Source of the DNA: Bradyrhizobium sp. BR 10289
Lineage (GTDB): Bacteria > Pseudomonadota > Alphaproteobacteria > Rhizobiales > Xanthobacteraceae
Assembly (NCBI RefSeq): GCF_019455385.1
Contig: NZ_JACOFR010000003.1
Span: 1-64,000 of the forward strand
Reading direction: 5' to 3'
Length of the DNA stretch: 64,000 bases
Shown here: one piece after another, positions 36,302 to 45,742 of the stretch
Numbering within the stretch: position 1 is the stretch's first letter
How the letters are laid out: every line of letters starts with the position of its first letter
Notes under the pieces: generated by a model
What the model was told of the DNA's origin: nothing
The model's database searches: none
Seen by the model: only the letters and a program-made list of their open reading frames with translations
Translations under genes and position numbers: made by a program

Positions 36302-36345
36302 TCCAAAATTCTCCGGCTGATCGTCAGGATTTCGTCCAAAAACGC

Positions 36346-36361
36346 AGCAATTTCCGTGCCA
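36346..36361 (-). promoter_or_regulatory. Consensus sigma-54 promoter of the hyu-TRAP operon
   Basis: On the minus strand the 16 bases read TGGCACGGAAATTGCT, an exact match to TGGCACG-N4-TTGCW with GG and GC ten bases apart. It lies 45 bp before the hyuA ATG. It implies control by RpoN and an enhancer-binding protein, possibly NtrC. Confidence 0.85.
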
Positions 36362-36442
36362 TCGAGCATGCCCGCGGCGCTGCGCCCGGCTATTCTGCTT
36401 GGCACCCATGCAATAGGCAAGGCGTGTTCGCCGCCTGCGTGA

Positions 36443-37264
36443 TCAGAGCAGGAATGCAAGCGCAGCTTCGCAGCGCTCCTCGACCTTCAGCGTCAGCAGA
36501 TCGTCGGCGCGGGTGCGGCCGAGATTGACTGCTGCGATCGGAATTCCCCGGTTCGCGGCCGCCTGCACGAAGCGGAATCCGGAATAGACCATCAGCGAGG
36601 AGCCGACGATCAGCATGGCATCGGCCTGCGCCAGATGGTCCTGCGCGGTGGCGACGATTTCACGCGGCACATTCTCACCGAAGAACACGACGTCGGGCTT
36701 GAGGATGCCGCCGCAGGCTTCGCAAGCCGGGACCTTGAACGAGGAGAAATCCGCGTGCTCGAGATCGGCGTCGCCGTCGGGCGCATCCGCGGCATCGAGC
36801 GCGAGCCAGTCCGCGTTGTCGCGGCCGAGCGCATGCTGGAATTCGTTGCGCGGCGTCTTCGCCCCGCAGCCCATGCAGCGGACGAGATCGAGCCGGCCAT
36901 GCAAATCGATCACCTGCCGGTGGCCGGCGGATTGATGCAGCCGGTCGACATTCTGGGTCAGCAGCATCTCGCAGCGTCCGCCCGCCTCGAGCCGGGCGAG
37001 CGCGCGATGCGCATCGTTCGGCCGTGCCTGGCCGAACCGCCGCCAGCCGATCAGACTGCGCGCCCAATAGCGCTGGCGCGTGTGCTCTTCCGACATGAAG
37101 GCCTGGAAATTGACCGGCTGGGTCCGCTTCCAATTGCCGTGACTGTCGCGGTAATCGGGAATGCCCGAATTGGTGCTGCAGCCGGCGCCGGTCAGCACGA
37201 ACAGTCTTTCGTGCCGGCCGATGAAATCCTGGAGCGGGGAGCTTGCCACCGGAGGGTTTGTCAT
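36443..37264 (-). CDS. NAD-dependent protein deacylase, sirtuin family
   Basis: A 273-residue Sir2-type enzyme removing acyl groups from lysine with NAD. It has TGAGCSTNSGIPDYRD (25-40), QNVDRLH (104-110), catalytic His122 in DLHG, and zinc cysteines C130, C133 and the CEACG pair. PDVVFFGENVP and VGSSLMVYSGFRFV follow. The replacement of the usual GAGxS Ile/Val by Cys-Ser-Thr and a long insert with many Asp residues (ADAPDGDADLEHADF) put it in the class II/SIR4-like bacterial group. It is a single gene on the minus strand. Confidence 0.94.
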   Translation of the reverse strand: MTNPPVASSPLQDFIGRHERLFVLTGAGCSTNSGIPDYRDSHGNWKRTQPVNFQAFMSEEHTRQRYWARSLIGWRRFGQARPNDAHRALARLEAGGRCEMLLTQNVDRLHQSAGHRQVIDLHGRLDLVRCMGCGAKTPRNEFQHALGRDNADWLALDAADAPDGDADLEHADFSSFKVPACEACGGILKPDVVFFGENVPREIVATAQDHLAQADAMLIVGSSLMVYSGFRFVQAAANRGIPIAAVNLGRTRADDLLTLKVEERCEAALAFLL

Positions 37265-37301
37265 GGCGCAGATGTAGTTCGCGCCGGCCGGTTTTGCCAG
37301 A

Positions 37302-38432
37302 TCAGGGCCGTTCGGACGGCGTGAACCCCGCGATCAGCTTCACGAGTTCGCTCTGCCGCGCGGTACCGGTCTTGCGGAAGACGTTATGGAGATGAGTCTT
37401 GACGGTGGCCTGGGTCAGTCCGAGCAGGTCGGCCAAAGCCTTCACCCCGCTCACCTTCATGACGCCGTCGATCACGCGGATTTCGCTCGCGGTGAGCTTG
37501 TAGAGCTTCGCCAGCGCCTCCAGCGGCGGCGGACTTGCCGGTGAGGACTTGCGGACAAAGATCGCGGCGACGGCTGAATGCAGAGCGCCGGTACGCTGAC
37601 GGTCGCCCGAGGTCAGCGGCAGCACGTCGGCGAACCATCGGCCTTGTGATGTGGAGAGCGGAATTGGCCCAGCGCCGTCGGCTGTGGCGCCGCCGTTCTC
37701 GGCGGCGATCAGTGCTTCGCGCAACGCGCGCTGCGCATTCGGCTCCCCGGCCATCAACGCTCCATTCCTTTCGGTGAGCAACGCCCCGTCGTTGAGCATC
37801 GCGCGTCCCGGCGCATTGGTGAAGACGAGGCGACCATTGGGAGCGACCAAAAAGACGGCGGCCGTAATGCTGTCGAGTGTCTGGGTCAACACCGCCTGCG
37901 CCGTCTTGCTCTGGTCGAACAGCCGTCCGATCGAGACCGCGCGCTGGAAGTGCGGCACGGTCAACGCGAACCGCCGGCGAGCGCCGGGATCGACGAGGCC
38001 ATCCTTCTCATGCATCCGCACGCTGACGATCGATGAACTGGTTGCCCCCTTCTCCAGATTCGCCCCCAGCGCGTCGACCATGCCTTGTGGCTTCATCCAC
38101 TCTTCATAGAAGCGCGTCTCTGCCATCTCCTCGAAGGGGATGAAATCGGTCGACGCATAGACGAGACCAGCCTCGCAGAACGTAGCCGCCGGAAAGCACG
38201 GATTTAAGGGAAGGTATTTCTCGAGATAGAGCTTCGTGTAGTCCGGCGCCTCGTTGAACAGATGCAGCACCGCGGTTTTCTCCGTGGCTGCATCGTGCCA
38301 GAACAGCACGCCGGAGGAGCCGCCGACGAACAGGCAGGCCTGCTCCAGCGCGCGCGGCCACAAGGCGGGATCGAGCGCGGCGTCGTAGACGAGGCCGATC
38401 AGCTCTGACAGCAGGGCGGCTTCAGACCTCAC
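37302..38432 (-). CDS. LuxR-family transcriptional regulator with PAS-like segment
   Basis: A 376-residue regulator. The C-terminal helix-turn-helix is LTASEIRVIDGVMKVSGVKA followed by LADLLGLTQATVKTHLHNVF, typical of the LuxR/GerE fold. A PAS-like segment occurs around 195-245 (ITAAVFLVAPNGRLVFTNAP). The N-terminal 180 residues (LIGLVYDAALDPALWPRAL) belong to a type frequent in Bradyrhizobium, with no receiver or autoinducer-binding domain recognised. The start is GTG at 38432. The target is not evident from neighbours. Confidence 0.88.
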   Translation of the reverse strand: MRSEAALLSELIGLVYDAALDPALWPRALEQACLFVGGSSGVLFWHDAATEKTAVLHLFNEAPDYTKLYLEKYLPLNPCFPAATFCEAGLVYASTDFIPFEEMAETRFYEEWMKPQGMVDALGANLEKGATSSSIVSVRMHEKDGLVDPGARRRFALTVPHFQRAVSIGRLFDQSKTAQAVLTQTLDSITAAVFLVAPNGRLVFTNAPGRAMLNDGALLTERNGALMAGEPNAQRALREALIAAENGGATADGAGPIPLSTSQGRWFADVLPLTSGDRQRTGALHSAVAAIFVRKSSPASPPPLEALAKLYKLTASEIRVIDGVMKVSGVKALADLLGLTQATVKTHLHNVFRKTGTARQSELVKLIAGFTPSERP

Positions 38433-38636
38433 GGCCGGCTCTCGGACATTTCGAACAGCAAATCTGGCATTCGCGCCTTCAGCCGCACGCCATGTTCATT
38501 GGCGGGCCTCGGCGCCATCGTGCGGGAGACGGCGGGGGTGGGCATCAACCATATGGTTGAGCTCGCCTGCGCGGAGCGGGATTCGCGGCCCGGTTTTTTC
38601 GAACTGTTGCGGGATTACATCGCTGCGCCTACGGAA

Positions 38637-39473
38637 CTAGCTCGCCCAGTTCTCGCGGAACTCGGGGAATAGCGTGAGGCCCCCGCAGGCATAGATGGTC
38701 TGCCCGGTGATGTAGCTCGCATCATCAGAGGCGAGGAAGGCGAACACGGCGGCGATCTCTTCCGGCGTCCCGACGCGCCCCAATGGAATGTGGCTGGTGA
38801 CGACCCCGCGCTTGTCGGGATCGCCGGTCCAGGCCGCGTTGATCGGCGTATCGATCGCGCCGGGGCCGACCGAGTTGACGCGAATGCCGCGGCCGGCGAA
38901 TTCCAGCGCCAGCGTGCGCGTCAGATTGACGATGCCGCCCTTGCTGATCGAATAAGCGAGATAGCCGGGCTTCGGGATGATCTGGTGGACGCTGGAGCAA
39001 TTGATGATGCTGCCGCCTCCGCCGCGCGCGACGAAATGCGCCAGCGCCTTCTGCGCGCAGAGCACGGCGCCGTTGAGATTGACGTCGATGATGCGGCGGT
39101 AGGTGTCGATATCGAGCGCCTCGCTTGGCGACTCCCGCTGGAAGCCGGCATTGTTGACGAGACAATCGAGGCGCTGCCAGCGCGCCAGGATCGTCTCGAA
39201 CATCGCGGTAACCTCCTGCTCATTGCTGACGTCGGCCTTGACGATGACATGGTCGAGTTTGCCGTGGCCACGGTCGCTCGACCCCGTCCTTGTCAGCGCG
39301 AGCGTCTCCTCGGCCTTCTCGGGTTGATCGACATAGTTGATGGCGACGGTCGCACCTTCCTGCGCGAGCCTGACGGCGACGGCGCGGCCTATGCCTTGCG
39401 AGGCACCGGTCACCAGTGCGTACCGGCCGGCGAGGCGAGAGGGAAACGAGGTCGAGCGATCGGTCTGTGGCAT
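38637..39473 (-). CDS. SDR-family oxidoreductase, glucose 1-dehydrogenase-like
   Basis: A 278-residue classical short-chain dehydrogenase. TGASQGIG (22-29), NNAG (107-110), Ser in INCSS (about 160-161) and Y174-SIS-K178 are present. The sequence around NYVDQPEKAEETLALTR and the ending ASYITGQTIYACGGLTLFPE resemble glucose 1-dehydrogenase and other sugar or polyol dehydrogenases. ATG at 39473 is preceded by GGAG at seven bases. It lies 73 bp after the permease gene on the same strand. Confidence 0.9.
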   Translation of the reverse strand: MPQTDRSTSFPSRLAGRYALVTGASQGIGRAVAVRLAQEGATVAINYVDQPEKAEETLALTRTGSSDRGHGKLDHVIVKADVSNEQEVTAMFETILARWQRLDCLVNNAGFQRESPSEALDIDTYRRIIDVNLNGAVLCAQKALAHFVARGGGGSIINCSSVHQIIPKPGYLAYSISKGGIVNLTRTLALEFAGRGIRVNSVGPGAIDTPINAAWTGDPDKRGVVTSHIPLGRVGTPEEIAAVFAFLASDDASYITGQTIYACGGLTLFPEFRENWAS

Positions 39474-39546
39474 GTACTTTCTCCGGGGACGCCTCATCAT
39501 GGATGGAACCGCTGTTTTGTTCCATCCATCGCTGCATCGCTGGGCT

Positions 39547-40866
39547 TCACGCCCCGCGGCGGGCGAGCGGCGACGTCAGGATTTGATAGAGGATGATCGC
39601 GCCGAAGGTGGCCGTTCCGATCCCGCCGATCGTGAACGCGCCGAATTTCAACGTGAGATCGCCTGCGCCCGCGGTCAGCGCCACGGCGACGGTGATCAGG
39701 TTTGCGGGATCGGCGAAGTCGACCTTGTTCTCGACCCAGATCCGGCCCGCCATCGCCGCGATCAATCCGAACAGCACGATCGAGAGGCCGCCGATGACGG
39801 GACCGGGGATCGACAGGATCAGCGCGCCGAATTTCGGCGAGAAGCCGAGCAGCACCGACACGCTCGCCGCAAACGCAAACAGCAAGGTCGAATAGACCTT
39901 GGTCGCCGCCATCACGCCGATGTTCTCGGCATAGGTGGTGACGCCGGTGCCGCCGCCGCAGGCCGCCACGATGGTCGCGAGACTGTCGGCGAACAACGCG
40001 CGGCCGAGATAGGCATCGAGGCTGCGGCCGGTCATGGCGCCGACGGCCTTGATGTGACCGAGATTCTCGGCGACGAGAATGACGGCAACAGGTGCAATCA
40101 GGAAGATGGCGTCGGCCTGGAAGGTCGGTGTGGTGAAGTTCGGCAGGCCAAGCCACGGCGCGGCGGAGAGCTGTGCGAAATCGATCGGCTTGCCGAAGCC
40201 GAGGCCATTCGCAAACAGCAGGTACAAGAGATATCCGCCGATCGCACCGAAGATGATCGGCAGGCGGCGCCACAGACCTGGCGCTGCCACGGCGACCACG
40301 CCGATGATCAAGACAGTTGCGAGCCCGATGCCTGTATCGAAAGCATTGGCACTCACTGCCTTGACCGCGACGGGCGCGAGGTTGAGGCCGATTGCGGCGA
40401 CCACGGCGCCGGTGACCGCCGGCGGCATCAGGCGCTCGACCCAGCGCGTGCCGGACCACATCACGATCAGCGCGATCACGCCGTAGAGCACTCCGGCGCC
40501 GACGATGCCGCCGAGTGCGACGGAGAGATTCGGATTCGGCCCCTGCCCGGCATAGCCGGTGGCAGCGAGAACGACGGCGATGAAGGCGAAGCTCGAACCG
40601 AGATAGCTCGGTACGCGCCCGGCGACGATGACGAAGAAGATCAGCGTGCCAATGCCGGAGAACAGGACGGCAACATTGGGATCGAACCCCATCAGCAGCG
40701 GCGCGATGATGGTGGAGCCCGACATGGCGATGCAATGCTGGAGACCGGAGATGATGGCGTGGCCCCATGACATCCGCTCCTCCGGCATGATCACGCCCGA
40801 GGTCTTGAGCTTCCAGCGCGGAAAATAGCCTTCGGCCTGCCCGTTCGAGCCTGATGTCGTCGTCAT
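39547..40866 (-). CDS. NCS2 uracil/xanthine-type permease
   Basis: A 439-residue inner-membrane transporter with about fourteen helices. Family signatures are [20 protein letters not shown], then [16 protein letters not shown] and [20 protein letters not shown], which include the substrate-site Glu of the AEN motif and the TYAEN loop. These are close to RutG/UraA-like pyrimidine permeases, so uracil or thymine uptake is the best guess. It is divergent from dctA with 140 bp between start codons. Confidence 0.93.
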   Translation of the reverse strand: MTTTSGSNGQAEGYFPRWKLKTSGVIMPEERMSWGHAIISGLQHCIAMSGSTIIAPLLMGFDPNVAVLFSGIGTLIFFVIVAGRVPSYLGSSFAFIAVVLAATGYAGQGPNPNLSVALGGIVGAGVLYGVIALIVMWSGTRWVERLMPPAVTGAVVAAIGLNLAPVAVKAVSANAFDTGIGLATVLIIGVVAVAAPGLWRRLPIIFGAIGGYLLYLLFANGLGFGKPIDFAQLSAAPWLGLPNFTTPTFQADAIFLIAPVAVILVAENLGHIKAVGAMTGRSLDAYLGRALFADSLATIVAACGGGTGVTTYAENIGVMAATKVYSTLLFAFAASVSVLLGFSPKFGALILSIPGPVIGGLSIVLFGLIAAMAGRIWVENKVDFADPANLITVAVALTAGAGDLTLKFGAFTIGGIGTATFGAIILYQILTSPLARRGA

Positions 40867-41006
40867 ATTTCCCCCGTTGCGGTGCAGCGATTGATCGTCG
40901 TGCGATCCGACAAAAATGTGATTGTCGCTTCCGCGGCAGTCATCACATGATGCGAGTCATGCAAGACTCAAATCTTGCGAAATCAATGCGTTCCGGGGCT
41001 CATCAT

Positions 41007-42335
41007 ATGACACAGATTGCGATCCAGCCAGCGATCCATCGCCGGCACCAACCCTGGTACAAGATCCTCTATGTCCAGGTGCTGATCGCAATCGTGCTTG
41101 GGGTCCTGATCGGCTATGTCTATCCCGATCTCGGCAAGGCCCTGAAGCCGCTCGGCGACGGCTTCATCGCGCTGATCAAGATGATGATCGCGCCCGTCAT
41201 CTTCTGCACCGTGGTGCACGGCATCTCCTCGATGGGCGACCTCAAGCGCGTCGGCCGGGTCGGGCTGAAGTCGCTGATCTATTTCGAGACGGTCTCGACC
41301 GTGGCGCTCGCCATCGGCCTCCTGGTCGGCGAAATTCTCCAGCCCGGACACGGATTCAACATCGATCCCGCCACGATCGATCCGAAATCGGTCGCAACCT
41401 ACGTCACCAAGGCCCACGAAGACGGCATCGTCGCTCATCTGATGGCGATCATCCCCGACAGCTATGTCGGCGCGATCGCGCGCGGCGACCTGTTGCAGGT
41501 GCTGCTGGTCTCGATCCTCTCGGGCTTTGCCATCGCCTTTCTCGGCAAGGCCGGCGAGCCGATCGCAGAGGCGATCGACAAAGCCGCAAAGATGTTCTTC
41601 GGCATCATCCGCATCATCGTGCGCGTGGCCCCGATCGGCGCGTTCGGCGCGATGGCATTCACCGTCGGCGCCTACGGCCTCGGCTCGCTGCTCAACCTCG
41701 CGGCCCTGATCGGCACGTTCTATCTGACCAGCATCCTGTTCGTCCTGATCGTGCTCGGCGCGATCGCGCGGCTTGCCGGCTTCTCGATCATCCGCTTCAT
41801 CGCCTACATCAAGGACGAGCTCCTGATCGTGCTCGGCACTTCGTCCTCGGAGACGGTGCTGCCGCAGATGATCCAGAAGATGGAGCATCTCGGTGCCTCG
41901 CGCTCTGTGGTCGGCCTCGTGGTCCCGACCGGCTACAGCTTCAACCTCGACGGCACCAACATCTATATGACGCTGGCGACGCTGTTCCTGGCGCAGGCGA
42001 CCAACACCCATCTGACGATCTGGCAGGAGCTCGGCATTCTCGGCATCGCCATGATCACCTCGAAGGGGGCCTCCGGCGTCACCGGCGCCGGCTTCATCAC
42101 GCTCGCCGCGACGCTCTCGATCGTGCCGGATATTCCGATCCAGTCGATCGCGATCCTGGTCGGCATCGACAAATTCATGAGCGAGTGCCGCGCGCTGACC
42201 AACCTGGTCGGTAACGGCGTCGCCTGTGTCGTCATCAGCATCTCCGAAGGCGAGCTCGACCGCGAGGCGCTGCACGAGACCATGGCGCATCCGCTGGAGA
42301 TCGGCGAGGCGCTGGAGCCTGGCGGCGGCGCGTAA
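41007..42335 (+). CDS. dctA: C4-dicarboxylate transporter DctA
   Basis: A 442-residue sodium/proton-dicarboxylate symporter importing succinate, malate and fumarate. Characteristic parts are [38 protein letters not shown], the serine-rich [39 protein letters not shown] and [19 protein letters not shown]. The start ATG at 41007 fits DctA; a longer frame upstream has no coding character. Ribosome-binding site is weak. No dctB-dctD pair is near. An intrinsic terminator follows. Confidence 0.95.
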   Translation: MTQIAIQPAIHRRHQPWYKILYVQVLIAIVLGVLIGYVYPDLGKALKPLGDGFIALIKMMIAPVIFCTVVHGISSMGDLKRVGRVGLKSLIYFETVSTVALAIGLLVGEILQPGHGFNIDPATIDPKSVATYVTKAHEDGIVAHLMAIIPDSYVGAIARGDLLQVLLVSILSGFAIAFLGKAGEPIAEAIDKAAKMFFGIIRIIVRVAPIGAFGAMAFTVGAYGLGSLLNLAALIGTFYLTSILFVLIVLGAIARLAGFSIIRFIAYIKDELLIVLGTSSSETVLPQMIQKMEHLGASRSVVGLVVPTGYSFNLDGTNIYMTLATLFLAQATNTHLTIWQELGILGIAMITSKGASGVTGAGFITLAATLSIVPDIPIQSIAILVGIDKFMSECRALTNLVGNGVACVVISISEGELDREALHETMAHPLEIGEALEPGGGA

Positions 42336-42438
42336 CGCCGCGCCCGCCACGACGCGGTAGTTTCCCGGAGTGGTCAATTGGTGCGGCGCGAGTCACAACG
42401 AGGGCGTTGGGATCACCGATCGATATTCATTCATTCCA

Positions 42439-42475
42439 CCCGACGCGCTGGGGGCAGGGCGTCGGGTTTTTGTTT
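42439..42475 (+). terminator. Intrinsic terminator downstream of dctA
   Basis: CCCGACGC (42439-42446) and GCGTCGGG (42459-42466) form a perfect 8-bp stem followed by TTTTTGTTTT. It lies about 100 bp after the dctA stop, between convergent genes. Confidence 0.92.
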
Positions 42476-42489
42476 TCTGACTGCCAAGC

Positions 42490-44085
42490 CTAGAGGGCCG
42501 AGCTGGCGGTCAGCTCGACCCTGCGCGCGATCCCGACCGCCTTCAGGAACGCTTCGTCGTGACTGACGACGAGCAGCGCGCCGTCATAGGCCGTCAACCC
42601 TGCCTCGACCGCTTCGATGGACTCGATGTCGAGATGGTTGGTCGGCTCGTCCAGGATCAGCAGGGATGGCGGCGTTGTCCCGCCAAACACGCAGGAAAGA
42701 CCGGCACGAAGCAGTTGCCCGCCGCTCAGGGTCCCGACGATCTGCAAGGCGGCGTCGGCGCGAAACATGAAACGTGCGAGCGCCGCATGGCACTCATTCG
42801 TGCCCGCCTTTGGATTGAGACGCCTGAAATTATCCAGGATGGAGATCGCGGGATCGAGCAGGCTGACTTTCTGATCGAACAGCGCGAAGTCGGGCCTGAC
42901 CCTCACGTTGCCTGCGAGGGGACACATCTCGCCCGCAATGAGTTTCAGCAAGGTCGTCTTGCCGGAGCCGTTCGGCCCGACGATCGCAACCCGCTCGGGC
43001 CCAACGATCGCCAAGGACAGATCGCGCAGGATCGCGCGCTCCGGAGAATAGCCGGCACTGACCCTGTCGAGCCAGACCACCTCCCTCCCCGCCGGCAGGT
43101 TGGTCGAGGGCAATTTCACGGACAGCGGCTGAAGAATCTCGAGACGCCGGCGCGCCGTGTCGAGCGCGTCGATGGCCCCCGAGCGACGCCTTGCGGCGAT
43201 CTGCGCGGTCTTTCCGCCGCTGTCCTCGGTGCGATCCCTGCGTGCGCCGGCGAGGATGCGCGGCATGTCGGCCTTGGCGCTCTTCTTCCGGCCACCGCTG
43301 TCCTTGCGCGCCTTCCGTTCCGCCGCCTCCTGCGCCTTGCTATCGATCTCGGACAGTTGCTTCTCGGCACGCGCGAGATCATGCCGGACGGCGGCGAGTT
43401 CGACGGCCTTCTGTGTGCGATAAGCGCTCCAATTGCCGCCATAGCGCCTTGCCCCGAGCGACGTCAGCTCGACGATGGCATCCATGGTTTCGAGCAGATC
43501 ACGGTCGTGGCTGACGACGACCGCGCCGCCGCGCCAGCCCGCCAGCAGATCGACCACGGCTTTACGTCCGTCCTGGTCGAGATTGTTGGTGGGCTCATCC
43601 AGCAACAGGAAGTCTGGCTCGGCGAACACCAGCGCGGCAAGGCGAACTCGCGTCGTCTGGCCGCCGGACAGGCAGGACAGCTCCGTATCAGGCGCAAGAT
43701 CGAACCCGACGCGCGCCAGTGCGGACGCGAGCCGCGCTTCGAGAGTCCAGTCGATCACGGCGATGTCCTCGGCGGAGGCATCGCCCCGTTCCGCGCGACG
43801 AAGCAGCTTCAGCGCTTCCCGCACGCCGAACAGATCGGCCACGGTCGCACCTGCGCGCAACTGAACGTTCTGGCGCAGCAGGCCTATGGTGCCGTTGATC
43901 AGAACGCGCCCCGCCTGGGGAACATGTTCCCGGCAAATCGACGCCAGCAGCGTGGTTTTCCCGACGCCGTTGCGGCCGACGAGGCCGGTCCGCTCGGCCG
44001 CGAATGTCAGATCAATATTGGAGAGAAGAGGTCGGTCCTCAGGTGTGGACAGCGACAGGTTTGACAGGATGATGGAAGCAGGCAT
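42490..44085 (-). CDS. ABC-F family ATP-binding protein
   Basis: A 531-residue soluble protein with two ABC domains and no membrane part. Domain 1 has GRNGVGKTT (37-45), signature LSGGQTTRVRLAAL and DEPTNNLD. A charged linker (KQLSEIDSKAQEAAERKARK) follows. Domain 2 has GPNGSGKTT, LSGGQLLRAGLSCV and DEPTNHLDIES. ABC-F proteins act on ribosomes, either rescuing stalled complexes or giving antibiotic protection. Low sequence conservation of the linker prevents a subgroup call. GGGGAA precedes the ATG at 44085. It converges on dctA. Confidence 0.93.
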   Translation of the reverse strand: MPASIILSNLSLSTPEDRPLLSNIDLTFAAERTGLVGRNGVGKTTLLASICREHVPQAGRVLINGTIGLLRQNVQLRAGATVADLFGVREALKLLRRAERGDASAEDIAVIDWTLEARLASALARVGFDLAPDTELSCLSGGQTTRVRLAALVFAEPDFLLLDEPTNNLDQDGRKAVVDLLAGWRGGAVVVSHDRDLLETMDAIVELTSLGARRYGGNWSAYRTQKAVELAAVRHDLARAEKQLSEIDSKAQEAAERKARKDSGGRKKSAKADMPRILAGARRDRTEDSGGKTAQIAARRRSGAIDALDTARRRLEILQPLSVKLPSTNLPAGREVVWLDRVSAGYSPERAILRDLSLAIVGPERVAIVGPNGSGKTTLLKLIAGEMCPLAGNVRVRPDFALFDQKVSLLDPAISILDNFRRLNPKAGTNECHAALARFMFRADAALQIVGTLSGGQLLRAGLSCVFGGTTPPSLLILDEPTNHLDIESIEAVEAGLTAYDGALLVVSHDEAFLKAVGIARRVELTASSAL

Positions 44086-44257
44086 GGAATTCCCCGTGAG
44101 CAAGGCGGATGGGCGTTGCGGTCGGGGTCAGATCCATGGCTTTCGAATATCCTGGTTGGTGATGCTCTCTTACTAATCCCGCAACTTGGCGAGATCAAGA
44201 CGCGGCGCGAAGGAACGGCAGCGCGGGGAGCGCGACGTCCCTTCCCGCGCGTCGCAA

Positions 44258-44605
44258 TCAACCCTTGAGCGCAGTGACGACCACCTCGATCAGCGCGCCG
44301 CCGCCGAGATCGGCGACACCGACGGTGGCGCGCGTCGGGAGATTGTCGCCGAAGAACTCGGTCCAGGCCGCGTCCATGTCTTTCTTCTTCGAGAGATCCG
44401 TCACGAAGATCGAGGCGCTGACGACGCGGCTCTTGTCGGTGCCGGCTTCCTTGAGATAGCCGGCGATCTTGCCGAGGATGTTGCGGGTCTGCTCGCCCAT
44501 GGACACGGATGTGTCGTCGGCGATGGTGCCGCCGATGAAAACGAAGCCGTTGGCTTCGACAGCGCGGTGCTGAATCGGCGTGCGGATGCTTCGGGTGATG
44601 CTCAT
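44258..44605 (-). CDS. RidA-family protein (enamine/imine deaminase)
   Basis: A 115-residue protein with RidA features: HRAVEANGFVFIGGTIADDT, conserved Arg92 in PTRATVGVADL, and Glu107 near the end (GALIEVVVTAL). RidA proteins hydrolyse reactive 2-aminoacrylate or imino acids to keto acids and ammonia. Its place as last gene behind two DAO-type oxidases suggests it clears the imines they form. It follows the preceding gene by 15 bp. Confidence 0.92.
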   Translation of the reverse strand: MSITRSIRTPIQHRAVEANGFVFIGGTIADDTSVSMGEQTRNILGKIAGYLKEAGTDKSRVVSASIFVTDLSKKKDMDAAWTEFFGDNLPTRATVGVADLGGGALIEVVVTALKG

Positions 44606-44620
44606 GATGTCCTCGTGATG

Positions 44621-45742
44621 TTAGAGCGTGGAGGGATGAAAGCGGTCGATGCCGAGATCGCTGATCCGGGTCTGGGTGCCGCCGTTGACGATCAGTTCGG
44701 CCATCACCGCGCCGGCGCCGGGTCCGAGCTGAAAACCGTGCAGCGAGAAGCCGAACTGGTGATAGAGACCCTTGTGGCGGCTGCTGGGACCGAACACAGG
44801 AATGTCGTCCTTCATCTTGGCTTCGATGCCGGCCCAGGCGCGGACGATGGTGGCGCTGCGCATCACCGGAAATAGCTCAAAGACGGTACGCGCACTGATC
44901 GCAAGGCTTTTCCAGTCCAGCACCGTCTCGTTGCGATCCTGATAAGGCGTTGCGAGATGGCCGCCACCGATCAGCACGGTGCCGTTCTTGAACTGCTTGA
45001 AGGAGAGTTTTCGGCCGCGCAGGATCACGACGGGGTCGATGAAGTGCGGCACGCGCGAGGTGATCATCAGCATCGGCGCGACGGTCTCGACCGGCACCGG
45101 CTCGCCGAGCGCGGCCGCGATCCTGCCGGCCCAGGCGCCGGCGGCGTTGACAAGCACCGGCGCGGCAAAACTCTCGCTGCCGACATCGGCGTGCCACAAG
45201 CCGTTGATGTAACGGATGTTGGTGGCGGCGACGCCTTCGCGCACCGTGGCGCCGAGCTGCTGAGCCTTGCGCCGGAACGCCGTCGTCGTCTGCGCCGGAT
45301 TGGCGGCGCCGTCGCGGCGCGAGACCACGCCGCCGGGACAGGTGTCGGCGACCGCAGGCACGAGCCGTTGCAGCTCGGCCGCGTCGATCAGCTCCTCATG
45401 GGTGAAACCGAGCCCGTTGAGCTCGGCGACGCGCGTGCGGCAGGCCGCAAGCTCCTCCTCGTCCTCCGCGACGAGGACCTGGCCGTAGCTTTCAAAACTG
45501 CAATCGTCGTCGACGAGCTCCGAAATCTTCTCCCAGATGCCCATCGAGCGGATCGAAAGCGGGATTTCGGGGATATGCCGCGCCAACTGGCGCACGCCGC
45601 CGGCATTGACGCCGGAAGCGTGCCGGCCGGCATAGTCCTTCTCGATCAGCACCGGCTTCAGGCCGGCAAGGCACAGATGCAGCGTCGTCGAGCATCCGTG
45701 GATGCCGCCGCCAATGACGATCGCATCCACATTCCTGCTCAT
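44621..45742 (-). CDS. FAD-dependent oxidoreductase (DAO family), HcnC/OoxB-like
   Basis: A 373-residue flavoprotein with the dinucleotide motif VIGGGIHGCSTTLHL (8-22), then EKDYAGRHASGVNAGGVRQL, and the DAO ending FGFSLHGFQLGPGAGAVMAEL. It likely oxidises a secondary amine or amino acid. Its ATG overlaps the stop of the preceding gene by four bases (ATGA), so the two are translationally coupled. With the HcnB-like and HcnA-like genes just upstream it forms the three-part oxidase seen in opine, proline or HCN-synthase type complexes. Confidence 0.9.
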   Translation of the reverse strand: MSRNVDAIVIGGGIHGCSTTLHLCLAGLKPVLIEKDYAGRHASGVNAGGVRQLARHIPEIPLSIRSMGIWEKISELVDDDCSFESYGQVLVAEDEEELAACRTRVAELNGLGFTHEELIDAAELQRLVPAVADTCPGGVVSRRDGAANPAQTTTAFRRKAQQLGATVREGVAATNIRYINGLWHADVGSESFAAPVLVNAAGAWAGRIAAALGEPVPVETVAPMLMITSRVPHFIDPVVILRGRKLSFKQFKNGTVLIGGGHLATPYQDRNETVLDWKSLAISARTVFELFPVMRSATIVRAWAGIEAKMKDDIPVFGPSSRHKGLYHQFGFSLHGFQLGPGAGAVMAELIVNGGTQTRISDLGIDRFHPSTL

